Positions 28,881-37,804 are shown, numbered from the stretch's first letter. The stretch: DNA of 64,000 nt from a bacterium (GCA_028821455.1 JAPPGE010000082.1:62001-126000); one strand, 5' to 3'. Translations and numbers: made by a program. The notes: generated from the letters alone by a model not told the origin.

Positions 28881-30275
28881 TGAGCGTGACCCTCTCTCGC
28901 CGGAGCTTCCTCCAAACGGCCTCCACCGCGGCGCTCGTGGTGGTTTCTTGCCTTGCGGCACGCTGGCGGCCGCGCCAACAGGCGGTAGCCACTTCAACCC
29001 CTTCGTGAAGATCGATGCGGACGGCCGCGTGATCGCGATCGTCAAGCACTTCGAGATGGGCCAGGGCACGAGCACCAGCCTTCCTACCCTGATAGCGGAG
29101 GAACTCGGTGTCGACCTCGACGAGGTGGCAGTCGAATTCGCCCCCTCTGATGCCGGGCGCTACGTCAATCTCCTCTTTGGCTCACAGGGAACGGGAGGAT
29201 CGACATCGATGGCCAACTCCTACCTGCAGTACCGGCAGGCAGGCGCTGCTGCCAAGGAGATGCTGCTTGCCGCAGCCGCCCAGGAATGGAACGCCGATCC
29301 GTCAACCCTGGTGCTGTCGAAGGGCATGATCGCCGGCGCCGGGCGCAACGCGCCCATTGCCCGGTTCGTTGGCGCGGCCGCTGCGATGAGGGTGCCGGAA
29401 CGGCCGACATTGAAGGATCCCGGTACGTTCACGTTGATCGGCAACCCGCAGACATCGCGGCGGGACAACGGACCCAAGATCGACGGATCGGCCCGGTTCG
29501 CCATGGATGTGCAGCTGGAGGACCAGCTTGTCGCCGTCGTCAGCCGCAGTCCCCGCTTCGGGGGAACCGTGGTGTCCATGGATGCTTCGGCGGGCGCCGG
29601 CGTGCCGGGTTTCGTCAACGCCGCGATCCTGCCGTCCAACGCCGGGGTTGTTGTCTACGCCCGTGACACCTGGGCGGCGTTTCGGGCTCGCGATGCGGTC
29701 GCTGTCGAGTGGAACTTCGCGAACGCGGAGAGCCGCAGCTCCGCCGAGATCAGGTCGGCACTTCTCGATGCGGTCAGGGCGCCACCCCGATTCGTTGTCA
29801 GGGAAGGTCCGGGGATGGAAGGGGCGGAGACCCGACTCGATCACGCCGTGCAGACCGTCGAGGGCGAGTTCTTTCTTCCCTGGCTCTGTCATGCGCCCAT
29901 GGAGCCCCCGACATGCACCATCGAGCCGACGGCCGACGGAATCACGCTCCACGACGGTTGCCAGTCCCCGTCCAGTGCACACCAGGCGCTCGCGGGGGTT
30001 CTCGGGTTGCCGATGAAGAGCATTCGGATCAACACGCTCTATGCCGGCGGCTCGTTCGGACGCCGTGCCACCATGACGGCGGACTACATCGTCGAGGCCG
30101 CACAGGCCTTTGCCATGACCGACCGTACCCGGCCGGTCAAGCTCGTCTGGTCACGCGAGGACGACCTTGCCGGCGGCGCCTATCGGCCGGCTGTGGCGCA
30201 CAGGGTGCGTGTTGGTCTCGATGGAAACGGAGACATCGTCGCCTGGGACCTTCGCATCGCCGGCAAGTCCATTTT

Positions 30276-30283
30276 CAAGGGAT
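30276..30283. repeat. 8-bp direct repeat, left copy
   Basis: CAAGGGAT, identical to 31613-31620. Deleting one copy and everything between joins SIFKG to SSIEQWIV in frame, which is the order expected for the intact oxidoreductase. It behaves like a target-site duplication. Confidence 0.75.
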
Positions 30284-30301
30284 GGGACTTACATCGAGAG
30301 G

Positions 30302-30450
30302 TTGACGGCGTCATGCCGCCATCCTCCGATCGATTTCGCGGTTCACAGGCCCAGCAACCCGGCAACCTCCCCGCGCAGATGCCTCAGTCCCCGAGGCCAG
30401 GATGTTCGCCGCTGCATTGAGGTCGGCATGATCCGCATGGCCGCACGCCA
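30302..30450 (-). ncRNA. Possible reRNA (omega RNA) overlapping the 3' end of tnpB
   Basis: TnpB nucleases are guided by an RNA made from the tnpB 3' end and the element's right end, with the flanking DNA as guide. Here the tnpB stop (30311-30313) sits inside a right-end hairpin (30304-30323) that leads to TCAA at 30302. The scaffold would be roughly the last 100-150 bases of the gene; the 5' limit is a guess. The guide would then start at 30301 and run to lower coordinates. This is inferred from family knowledge. Confidence 0.35.
30304..30323. repeat. Right-end hairpin of the TnpB element
   Basis: GAC-GGCG-TCATGC-CGCC-ATC forms a 7-base stem with one mismatch. It overlaps the tnpB stop codon and abuts TCAA (minus strand), as expected for a subterminal palindrome of an IS200/IS605-type right end. 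Confidence 0.55.
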
Positions 30451-31510
30451 CACATTGAAAGAGGTCCCGCGTCCTGCGTGATTGGGCGCTTGCGACGCCG
30501 CACGCTGCACAGGTCTGGCTGGTCCAGGCCGGGTTCACCGCGATGACGCGGCGCGCCTTGTAGTCCAGCATTCTCCGGAACGACGACCAGCCGGTCTCCA
30601 GGATGACGCGGTTGAGACCCGCCTTGGAGCGCACGTGGCGTCCCGGCTCCTCCGTCGTGCCCCTGGCGCTGCGGGTCATGTTGCGGACCTTCAGATCCTC
30701 GACCACCACCGTGCCTGCCGCATCCGCCAGGCGGCGGCTGACATGGTGCTGCCAGTCATGGCGCTTCATGGCCATGTGCCGGGTGGTCTTCGCCAGACGC
30801 CGCCGCGTCTTCTCCCGGCGCCTGCTGCCACGGCGTTGCCGCGCCAGCTGCCTGACATAGCGCCGGGCACGGGCCTCGAGACGCCGGCTCCTCTCCAGGC
30901 GCATGATCTCCCCGTCCGAGGTCGCCACCTGGCCCGCATTCATGTCCACGCCGACGGCATGGCCGTTGTCGCCCGATTCCGGCAGAGACACCGCATGGCA
31001 CACCACCGCCTTCCAGCGTCCCTCCTCGCGCTTGAGGACCGCACTCACCGGCTTGCCCTGCGGATAGGGATTGCCGCCCCGGCGGCGGATGGCGAGCCAG
31101 CCCAAGCCGGGGATGCGCAGGCGATTGCCCTCGACCCTGACGCCGGAGACCACGGAAAGGCTGTTGAAGTGCCGGCGTCCCTGGAACCGGGGGAACCCGG
31201 CACCGCCCTGCTTCACCCGCTGGAAGAAGCCCTTGAAGGCATGATCGAGGCGCTTGAGCGTCCCCCGCTGGACGGCCACCGGCATCGCCGCCATGTCCGG
31301 CAGGGCCTTCCGGCAATGGGTCAGGGACTTCGCCTGGTCGAAGTAGGTGAGTGACGTGCCGGTCTTCCGGTAGCAGTCGATCCGTTCTTCCAGCGCCGCG
31401 TTGTAGAGACGGCGCTGTGCATCGAGCATGGCGTCCAGCAGCCGCCAGGTGCTGCGCTTTTCGGGCAGCAGGCGAAAGGTGATCTGCCGATACGCGACAG
31501 AGGACGGCAT
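30311..31510 (-). CDS. tnpB: RNA-guided endonuclease TnpB (IS200/IS605 family OrfB)
   Basis: A 399-residue, apparently complete TnpB. The split RuvC residues are Asp189 (AVGVDMNAG), Glu271 (VVVEDLKVRNM) and Asp363 (ADHADLNAAANIL). The zinc ribbon cysteines are 334, 337, 353 and 356 (CAACG...CVACG). The N-terminal helix-turn-helix region and PRFQGRRHFNSL stretch are normal. The ATG at 31510 follows GGAG by six bases. TnpB cleaves DNA next to a short TAM using a right-end RNA and helps retain the element. It is in better condition than the gene it interrupts. Confidence 0.95.
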   Translation of the reverse strand: MPSSVAYRQITFRLLPEKRSTWRLLDAMLDAQRRLYNAALEERIDCYRKTGTSLTYFDQAKSLTHCRKALPDMAAMPVAVQRGTLKRLDHAFKGFFQRVKQGGAGFPRFQGRRHFNSLSVVSGVRVEGNRLRIPGLGWLAIRRRGGNPYPQGKPVSAVLKREEGRWKAVVCHAVSLPESGDNGHAVGVDMNAGQVATSDGEIMRLERSRRLEARARRYVRQLARQRRGSRRREKTRRRLAKTTRHMAMKRHDWQHHVSRRLADAAGTVVVEDLKVRNMTRSARGTTEEPGRHVRSKAGLNRVILETGWSSFRRMLDYKARRVIAVNPAWTSQTCAACGVASAQSRRTRDLFQCVACGHADHADLNAAANILASGTEASARGGCRVAGPVNREIDRRMAA

Positions 31511-31542
31511 ATGGGAACTCCGGTGTTACAAACACTGATTTA

Positions 31543-31560
31543 CGACACGAAATCATGTCG
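31543..31560. repeat. Left-end hairpin of the TnpB element
   Basis: On the minus strand CGACATGA-TT-TCGTGTCG pairs over 8 positions with one T/G wobble. It lies 39 bases inside the candidate left cleavage site after TTAC, a usual place for an IS200/IS605-type subterminal palindrome recognised by TnpA. Confidence 0.55.
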
Positions 31561-31612
31561 ATAACACCACAGGATGTCAAGTCGATTCTGTCAAGTTATG
31601 TAAGTGATCCCC

Positions 31613-31620
31613 CAAGGGAT
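31613..31620. repeat. 8-bp direct repeat, right copy
   Basis: CAAGGGAT, the partner of 30276-30283. Translation of the oxidoreductase resumes across it as KGSSIEQWIV. Confidence 0.75.
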
Positions 31621-32453
31621 CATCGATAGAGCAGTGGATTGTCAGGAACGGTGTCGATCATTCCTCCGTCGAAGGCGTGCCCGACACGCTCTACCGCATA
31701 CCCGGGATGTTCGTCGGCCTGACCGATCTCGAGTCGCCCATCACCGTGAGCTGGTGGCGTTCGGTCGGTCACAGCCATACCGCCTTCGTCATGGAATCCA
31801 TGATGGACATGGCGGCCAGGGCCGCCGGACGTGACCCCGTGTCCTGGCGGCTTGACCATTTGCGGAATGGCTCGATGGACCAGCTGCGCCAGTTGTGTCC
31901 TGCGAATGGCCGCAAGGGAGTCGGGCTGGGACCGGCCAACGGAGCCTGGCCGGACGCGCGGCGTCGCCGCCCACAAGTCCTTCGGCACGTATGTCGCTCA
32001 AGTGATCGAGGTCTCGCGCGACGCTGCGGGTACGACTGCGATCGAAAGGGTCACCTGCGCCGTGGACTGCGGCGTGGCGGTCAATCCCGATATCGTCAGG
32101 GCGCAGATGGAAGGCGGTATAGGCTACGGTATCGGCCACGTGATGCGCAACGAGATCACGTTCGATCGGGGCGAGGTCGTCGAGTGGAACTTCCCCGACT
32201 ACCAACCCTTGCGGATGTCCGACATTGGCCGCATCGACGTCCACATCATGCCGTCGTCCGCACCGCCGACCGGAGTTGGGGAACCGGGTGTGCCGCCGGC
32301 CGGCCCGACACTCGCCAATGCCATTGCTGTCGACGGCCCGCGCGTCACCATGCTGCCCATGGCGCAGAACGGTGTCCGCTTTGCCTGAGAAATCGGTCCG
32401 GGGCACGGTTGTCGCGCGAAATCAGCGGCATAAGTGCCTGTTGCCCTGCGGTT

Positions 32454-32870
32454 TCATGGAAGCAGGCGCTTGATGACGCCGCTTGATGTGAGACAGACCC
32501 TGTCGCCGACAACGACCTCGCAGGACACGAAGCTGAACTGTCGGGTGCGTCGCACCACCCTGGTCCGGGTCTCGAGGAAATCGCCAATCCTCGCGCCCGC
32601 CACGAAGTTGCTGTTGGCGCTCACCGTGATGGCGCCTTCAGCGGGATCGTGCCAGCGCGAGTTCATGCAGAGTGCGGCATCGGCCATGGTCATCATGACA
32701 CCTCCGTGAACCCACCCGTACTCGTTGGCATGGCGCTCGTCGGCAAGGACGCCGACCTCGATGCGGCCATCGCCCATGTCGTTGTACCAGCACACGCCGA
32801 TGACGCCTTCGAAGGGATCATCCGGTTCAACCGCGACAAAGCCATCAGGAATGCCCGTTGGTGTGCCCAT
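32454..32870 (-). CDS. PaaI-type hotdog-fold thioesterase
   Basis: A 138-residue hotdog protein of the 4HBT class that hydrolyses acyl-CoA thioesters in the cytoplasm. NEYGWVHGGVMMTMADAALCMNS holds the characteristic HGG motif and the helix with the conserved acidic residue; ANSNFVAGARIGDFLETRTRVVRR forms the next strands. The ATG at 32870 is preferred to an upstream start at 32927, whose extra residues are not family-like. It is divergent from, and partly opposite to, the leader of the next acyl-CoA dehydrogenase. Confidence 0.88.
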   Translation of the reverse strand: MGTPTGIPDGFVAVEPDDPFEGVIGVCWYNDMGDGRIEVGVLADERHANEYGWVHGGVMMTMADAALCMNSRWHDPAEGAITVSANSNFVAGARIGDFLETRTRVVRRTRQFSFVSCEVVVGDRVCLTSSGVIKRLLP

Positions 32871-33002
32871 CGCCTGCTCACGTGCCGTCACGTGCGTTCT
32901 TTGCCGGAAACACGCGGTCCTGGTCAAGAATTCGCCACGTTCGGGATTGGCGAACGTTCGGTGACGGGGGTAGGGTCGAGGCGCCTTCCACAGGATGCCG
33001 AC

Positions 33003-34184
33003 ATGGCGCTCGACCAGCAGACCCTCGAACAGCTTCTCGATACCCTGTCACGGTTTGTTCACGAGCGCCTGATTCCGGCGGAAGCCGCGGTGGATGCCGA
33101 AGACCGCATCCCGGACGATGTCGTGAACGGCATGAGGGATCTCGGCCTCTTCGGCCTGACAATCCCCGAACGGTACTCAGGAATGGGCCTGACGACAGCG
33201 GAAGAGGTCGAGGTGGCATGGACCATCACCCATGCGGCGCCGGCCTTCCGTTCCGTCTTTGGCACCAACGTGACAATCGGTTCCCAGGGTCTTGTCATCG
33301 GCGGCACCGAACAGCAGAAGATGGCCTGGTTGCCGCGCATGGCGCGAGGCGAGGTCGTCGCGTCCTTCGCACTCACCGAACCCGAAGCCGGATCCGATGC
33401 GGCGTCCCTGAAGACCCGGGCGGACCGACAGGGGGGTGGATATGTGCTCAACGGTGTCAAGCGGTTCATCACCAACGCGCCGGTGGCCGATGTCTTCACG
33501 GTGATGGCGCGCACCGACCCGGACAAGCCGGGGGCTGACGGCATTTCCGCCTTCATTGTCGATGCCGCCAGCGACGGCATCCGTCTCGGACCCCCCTACG
33601 ACAAGATCGGCCAGAAGGGAGCGCGGGTGTGCGATGTCATCTTCGAGGATTGCCACGTTCCCGCCGAAGCGCTGATCGGAGGTGTCGAGGGCAAGGGTTT
33701 CAGGATCGCCATGCAGGTTCTTGACCGTGGACGCCTTCATCTTGCGGCAACATGCTGCGGACTGGCCGACAGGATCATTGGCGAAGCCCTTGACCACGCG
33801 CTGGAGCGCCGCCAGTTCGGCAGGCCCATCGGCGATTTCCAGCTGGTTCAGGCGATGCTGGCGGACAGCCGCACCGAGCATGACTCCGCCTGGGCATTCG
33901 TGCGCGATGTGGCACGCCGGGCAGTGGCCGGTGAGTCGATCACCAGGCTCGCCTCCCAGGCGAAGTATCTGGCCAGCGAGATGGTGGGACGGGTGGCGGA
34001 CCGGGCGGTGCAGATTCATGGCGGCGCCGGCTACGTCAACGAGACGGCAGTGGCCCGCCTCTACCGGGATGTGCGTCTCTACCGGCTCTACGAGGGAACG
34101 TCCGAAATCCAGAAGCTTGTGATTGCTCGCCACATGATGCGCGAGAGGCGGGAACTCGGGCATTCCCCGGGCTTCGGCAGATGA
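33003..34184 (+). CDS. Acyl-CoA dehydrogenase (short/medium-chain type)
   Basis: A 393-residue FAD enzyme forming trans-2-enoyl-CoA and reducing ETF. Family motifs: FALTEPEAGSDAASLKTRA, YVLNGVKRFITNAPVADVF, GRPIGDFQLVQAMLADS, RAVQIHGGAGY and LYEGTSEIQKLVIARHMM with catalytic Glu364. The ATG at 33003 has AGGATG just upstream. The frame is open further upstream, but those residues are opposite the thioesterase gene and not family-like. Chain length cannot be told. Confidence 0.93.
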   Translation: MALDQQTLEQLLDTLSRFVHERLIPAEAAVDAEDRIPDDVVNGMRDLGLFGLTIPERYSGMGLTTAEEVEVAWTITHAAPAFRSVFGTNVTIGSQGLVIGGTEQQKMAWLPRMARGEVVASFALTEPEAGSDAASLKTRADRQGGGYVLNGVKRFITNAPVADVFTVMARTDPDKPGADGISAFIVDAASDGIRLGPPYDKIGQKGARVCDVIFEDCHVPAEALIGGVEGKGFRIAMQVLDRGRLHLAATCCGLADRIIGEALDHALERRQFGRPIGDFQLVQAMLADSRTEHDSAWAFVRDVARRAVAGESITRLASQAKYLASEMVGRVADRAVQIHGGAGYVNETAVARLYRDVRLYRLYEGTSEIQKLVIARHMMRERRELGHSPGFGR

Positions 34185-34277
34185 CAGCCGGGACCGCCGC
34201 ACCATCGGGTCTTCAGGCCCATCAGGCTCACGGTCGACGGTGGTTCCGGTCCATTGTTCACACGGGAGTGTTGAGTC

Positions 34278-36257
34278 ATGCATGATCCCTGCGCGCGCGG
34301 CAGGCGTCTTTTCACCTTTGGTGTCGTCGCCGATTCTCACGTCACCGAGGAGGAGGCCATGGCCATCGGCGGATATGACGTCGACACGATCCTTCTCAAT
34401 GTCGAGCGATGCCGCTACGTGGTTGAGGAGATCAATCGCCGGACCCCTGACTTCGTGGTCCATCTCGGGGACATCACGCATCCCGGACCGGGCACGCCGG
34501 CCTACGAGGAGTCGGCCCGGAGGTTCCATCAGGTCTTCGAGGAACTGGAGTGCCCACTCCATCTCGTCCCCGGCAACCATGACATTGGCGAGAAGGCCTT
34601 TCCAGGCGATCCCCTGGCAGACCAGGATGCGCGACTGACGGTCAGCGACGACATGATTGCCGAGTACGAACGTTACTTTCAGTCCCAGTACTACGCGTTC
34701 GAGCACGAGGACTGCCTGTTCGTGGTGATGAACGGGATGATCGTGAATTCGGGCCTCGCGGCAGAAGACCGGCAGAGGAGGTGGCTCGAATCACTTCTGG
34801 CCGACAACGGTGGCCGGCGTATCTTCGTTTTTTCCCACTACCCGCCCTATCTGTCCCATGCCGGCGAGACGGGACACTATGACGCCACCGACGAACCGGG
34901 ACGGTCTTGGCTGCTCGGGCTGTTTGAACGCCATGGGGTGGAGGCGCAGTTTGCCGGCCACGTGCATAACTTCTTCTTCAATCGTCATCACGGAACAAGC
35001 ATGTATGTCCTTCCGTCGACGAGTTTCCTGCGCCACGACTACCACGAGCTCTTTCGCGCGGCACCCGGATTCAAGCAGGGCCGCCACGACACCGCAAAAC
35101 TTGGCTATGGCGTGGTCGACGTGCACGAAACGGGGCATCTCCTGCATGTCATCCGCACCTTCGGCCGCACGTGCGAAGCGGAAAAGGTATCTGCAACGCC
35201 TCCGGTTCATGGCCTCGGACCGGGTCAGCGCGGCATCGGCCTCGACCTGCGCCAGCCATGGTGCGAGAGCGCCCACATTCCCACGCCCTGGGGCCTCGAC
35301 AGTTTCAGGCGCAAGCCCATCCGCAACGATTATCCCCTGCTGGCCGTGTGGGAGATGGGTGTGGACCGGCTGCGGGTGCCTCTCGACGATCTTGCCGATC
35401 CGGACACCGGCCAGCGCATCGCCGAACTCGCTGCTCTCGGCCACCGTTTTACCGCCTTCTCGTATGGTCTGCCCGGAACAGAAGCGTGCCGGGCGCTTGT
35501 GGAACACGGCCACCATCTCGCCTTCTGGGAGGTCGTGGCTCCCGTCCTTGCCCTGCCCGAACTGCTTCCCCGAATTGCCGAACTCAGGGGCGATGTGCCT
35601 GTGCTCTTCAACGCCTTTCGTCCAGAAAGCGGCATGTTCAGTTGCAGTCACGGCCTCGGGGTCGACGAGCGGGGTGTCGTGGAAAGTCTCCTCGCTCTCG
35701 AGGACGCTCCCCGCGTTCTCGACGGTGTGGTGTTCGGCATCGACAGGAAGGACTCTCCGGCGCAAGCGATCGAGGCCGCGCGAACCAGCGTCTCAGGCCT
35801 GGGCGTCAAGGCTGTCGCGCATGTCCGGTTCACCCGGCACACCCCTCCGGAGCGGGACGAGGATGAGGAGTTTGATGCAAACCGGGTGGCCGAATCCGTC
35901 ACGGCGGCCATGTGCTTCGACGATGTTGTGGTGGTGCTCGACAACTTCACCGGCATCGATCGCGGTTACCACTTTTGCGGCGGGCTGGTCGACCGTCTCT
36001 ACAATCCGCAAGCGGGCGCGGCCATCGTGCGCAACCTCCACCGCATGCTGGCCCCCGGGTGCCGGCTGAATTCGCGCACGCAGACACCGTCGATCACGTT
36101 CCTGGACCTCGAGGGCGCCGCCCAGTCCCTGCTGCTTCCGTCGCCCAGCATGCGCGACGTGCCTGTGCCAGAGGTCCAGGGAGTGGTGTGTGATCTGGTC
36201 ACGGGCGATGCCGTATCGGGACGAATGTCGGGACCGGCCCTGGTGCTGGAACCGTGA
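34278..36257 (+). CDS. Two-domain metallophosphoesterase with unassigned C-terminal domain
   Basis: A 659-residue protein. Residues about 10-305 are a calcineurin-like phosphoesterase with Asp19-x-His21, GD at 64-65, GNHD at 99-102, His187 in FSHYPP and GHVH at 227-230, the complete dimetal set. The remaining ~330 residues have alternating strand/helix patterns (DRLRVPLDDLADP, GHRFTAFSYGLPG, VPVLFNAFRPE, DGVVFGIDRKD, VKAVAHVRFTRH) that look like a TIM-barrel half, not a domain I recognise. There is no signal peptide. Its stop overlaps the next start (GTGA), so it probably works with the phosphatase that follows. Substrate unknown. Confidence 0.85.
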   Translation: MHDPCARGRRLFTFGVVADSHVTEEEAMAIGGYDVDTILLNVERCRYVVEEINRRTPDFVVHLGDITHPGPGTPAYEESARRFHQVFEELECPLHLVPGNHDIGEKAFPGDPLADQDARLTVSDDMIAEYERYFQSQYYAFEHEDCLFVVMNGMIVNSGLAAEDRQRRWLESLLADNGGRRIFVFSHYPPYLSHAGETGHYDATDEPGRSWLLGLFERHGVEAQFAGHVHNFFFNRHHGTSMYVLPSTSFLRHDYHELFRAAPGFKQGRHDTAKLGYGVVDVHETGHLLHVIRTFGRTCEAEKVSATPPVHGLGPGQRGIGLDLRQPWCESAHIPTPWGLDSFRRKPIRNDYPLLAVWEMGVDRLRVPLDDLADPDTGQRIAELAALGHRFTAFSYGLPGTEACRALVEHGHHLAFWEVVAPVLALPELLPRIAELRGDVPVLFNAFRPESGMFSCSHGLGVDERGVVESLLALEDAPRVLDGVVFGIDRKDSPAQAIEAARTSVSGLGVKAVAHVRFTRHTPPERDEDEEFDANRVAESVTAAMCFDDVVVVLDNFTGIDRGYHFCGGLVDRLYNPQAGAAIVRNLHRMLAPGCRLNSRTQTPSITFLDLEGAAQSLLLPSPSMRDVPVPEVQGVVCDLVTGDAVSGRMSGPALVLEP

Positions 36258-37045
36258 CGGTGTGTTCAATCGACCTGGAGGAGGCCGCTTCGGTTGCGCG
36301 ACTGGCCGCCGAGGCGCCGTCGTCGCGCCTCCTCGAGATTGCCCGAACGGGATCGTTCCGGACATCGCTCAAGGACGATGGCAGCCCGCAAACGTCGGCT
36401 GATACCATGGCCGAGCGCCTGGTGCGTCGGACGCTCCAGGCGAGCGCCTATCCGTCCGGAGCAGCCGTTCTCGGGGAGGAGGAGGGCGAGACGGGAGAGG
36501 GCTCACCGTGGCGTTGGGTCGTCGATCCTATCGACGGCACCACGGCCTTTGCCCGCGATATTCCCGTCTGGGGCACCCTGGTAGCCCTGCAGTGCGTCGA
36601 AACCGGACAGGTGGTGGCAGGCGCCATCAGACTCCCGGGCACGGATGAGACCTTCTGGGCCTGGCAGGGAGGCGGCGCCTGGCGCAACGGTGAGCGCATC
36701 CACGTGGCCGCCACCACGGAGCTTTCCCGGGCGACGGTGGCCGCAGGCCTGCTGCGGCAGTTCAGGACCAGTGGCGTCGAACATCTTGTCGGAATGCTTG
36801 CCGAGGCGGTGGAAGACATGCGCATCTTCGGTGACGTGTTCGCCCATGTAGCGGCGGCACGCGGCGCTGTCGACGCCGTCGTCGATCCCGATCTTTCCTT
36901 GTGGGACTTTGCCGCATCCCGCATCCTCATCGAGGAGGCCGGCGGTATCGTCCTCGTGCGTCACACGGGCCGTGGCCGGGGGCACGACGTGCTTCTTGGT
37001 GCGCCGACGGTTGTCGAGCGTCTGGCCCGGTTGCTCGAATTCTGA
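36254..37045 (+). CDS. Inositol monophosphatase family phosphatase
   Basis: A 263-residue Mg2+-dependent, lithium-sensitive-type phosphatase fold. Metal ligands are visible: Glu75/76 (GEEEGE), Asp91-Pro-Ile-Asp94-Gly-Thr-Thr and Asp218 in LSLWDFAASRILIEEAGG. Relatives include inositol-1-phosphatase, histidinol-phosphatase and bisphosphate nucleotidase. It begins at a GTG overlapping the stop of the metallophosphoesterase, implying coupling and perhaps consecutive dephosphorylation. Confidence 0.9.
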   Translation: MTVCSIDLEEAASVARLAAEAPSSRLLEIARTGSFRTSLKDDGSPQTSADTMAERLVRRTLQASAYPSGAAVLGEEEGETGEGSPWRWVVDPIDGTTAFARDIPVWGTLVALQCVETGQVVAGAIRLPGTDETFWAWQGGGAWRNGERIHVAATTELSRATVAAGLLRQFRTSGVEHLVGMLAEAVEDMRIFGDVFAHVAAARGAVDAVVDPDLSLWDFAASRILIEEAGGIVLVRHTGRGRGHDVLLGAPTVVERLARLLEF

Positions 37046-37058
37046 AGGGCGGACTCCA

Positions 37059-37763
37059 GTGGAGAGCGACGAGAGAAAGAAGCGGATCGGCGAAGCCGTC
37101 AACAGGGCCTTCTCGCAGGAGCGGCGCGGCCGGTCCTCGGCAAGGAACGTGCTCCTCATCGTTGGCGTGCTTGTCGTCGCCTTTGCCCTGCGCGAGACAG
37201 GACTCATCGGTGATACGCATGACGTCAAAAGCACAGTGACCGGCGACACGGCCGTCCTGGTGGCGGACCTGCCGCAGCTCAACCTTCTTGGCGCGCCCGA
37301 CGGCGACACCGTTCTCTTTGTCTTTTCCGATTATCTGTGCAGTCACTGCCGTCGTCTCGCTCTTGCCATCGACGAATTCCTGGAGGCGAATCCGGACGTC
37401 CGGGTGGCCGTCATCGATCTTCCCGGCGAGGCCGGGCAATCGCTGAGTGCGGCACGCCACGCCATTGCCGCTGGAGTCCAGGGAGCGTGGCCTTCCTACC
37501 ACCGGGCCATGATCTATGGCGCTGTTCCGGTGGATGACGCCGATTTCGTCGGGCTCGGCGGAGCTCTCGGACTCGATCCCGGACGACTGTCCGCCGACGC
37601 CAGATCACAGACCATTGCCGACGCCCTTGCCGCCAACCGCGCGCTCGCGTCACAGCTGGGCATCGAGGACGTGCCGACCATCGTCGTCGGGGACCAGATG
37701 ATTGTCGGTTCTGTCGATTCGTCCAGTCTCAAGGATCTTGTCGCCAAGTTCGCGCATCGATGA
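37059..37763 (+). CDS. Membrane-anchored DsbA-like thiol oxidoreductase
   Basis: A 234-residue protein starting at GTG 37059, which follows AAGGGCGG. A basic cytosolic tail (ERKKRIGEAVNRAFSQERRGRSSAR) leads to one membrane helix at about residues 28-46. A periplasmic thioredoxin-fold domain follows with CSHC in FVFSDYLCSHCRRL and the cis-Pro loop EDVPTIVVG, typical of DsbA/DSBA-oxidoreductase proteins. It is followed 41 bases later by a second DsbA-like gene. Confidence 0.86.
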   Translation: MESDERKKRIGEAVNRAFSQERRGRSSARNVLLIVGVLVVAFALRETGLIGDTHDVKSTVTGDTAVLVADLPQLNLLGAPDGDTVLFVFSDYLCSHCRRLALAIDEFLEANPDVRVAVIDLPGEAGQSLSAARHAIAAGVQGAWPSYHRAMIYGAVPVDDADFVGLGGALGLDPGRLSADARSQTIADALAANRALASQLGIEDVPTIVVGDQMIVGSVDSSSLKDLVAKFAHR

Positions 37764-37804
37764 GGGTCTCACCAGAATCCTGAAGGAAAGGACACGAATT
37801 CATC

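Larger units (their letters stand above)
30284..31612 (-). mobile_element. Inserted TnpB-bearing element with inverted ends
   Basis: The insert between the two CAAGGGAT copies is 1329 bases and encodes only TnpB. Its outer ends are imperfect inverted repeats: GGGACTTACAT followed by TTGAC on the left, and GGGGATCACTTACAT followed by TTGAC on the right (minus strand). Inside these are IS200/IS605-type marks read on the minus strand: TTAC (31603-31600) directly before a candidate left end at 31599, TCAA ending at 30302 as candidate right end, and one hairpin near each end. No transposase (TnpA, Y1 or DDE) is present, so movement would need help in trans. Confidence 0.75.
28880..32388 (+). pseudogene. 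Decayed molybdopterin-binding large subunit (IorB/aldehyde dehydrogenase type), interrupted by a TnpB element
   Basis: The start at 28880 encodes a Tat signal (MSVTLSRRSFLQTASTAALVV). A one-base shift near 28940 moves to the frame that continues GFLPCGTLAAAPTGGSHFNPFVKIDADG and runs to 30283 (HFEMGQGTSTSLPTLIAEEL, GSQGTGGSTSM, LYAGGSFGRR). An insertion occupies 30284-31620; the protein resumes as SSIEQWIVRNGVDHSSVEG. A second shift near 31893-31905 is needed before VLRMAARESGWDRP and the C-terminus (CAVDCGVAVNPDIVRAQMEGG, PTGVGEPGVPP), which ends at 32388. Intact relatives are periplasmic Mo enzymes oxidising N-heterocycles or aldehydes. Confidence 0.93.
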
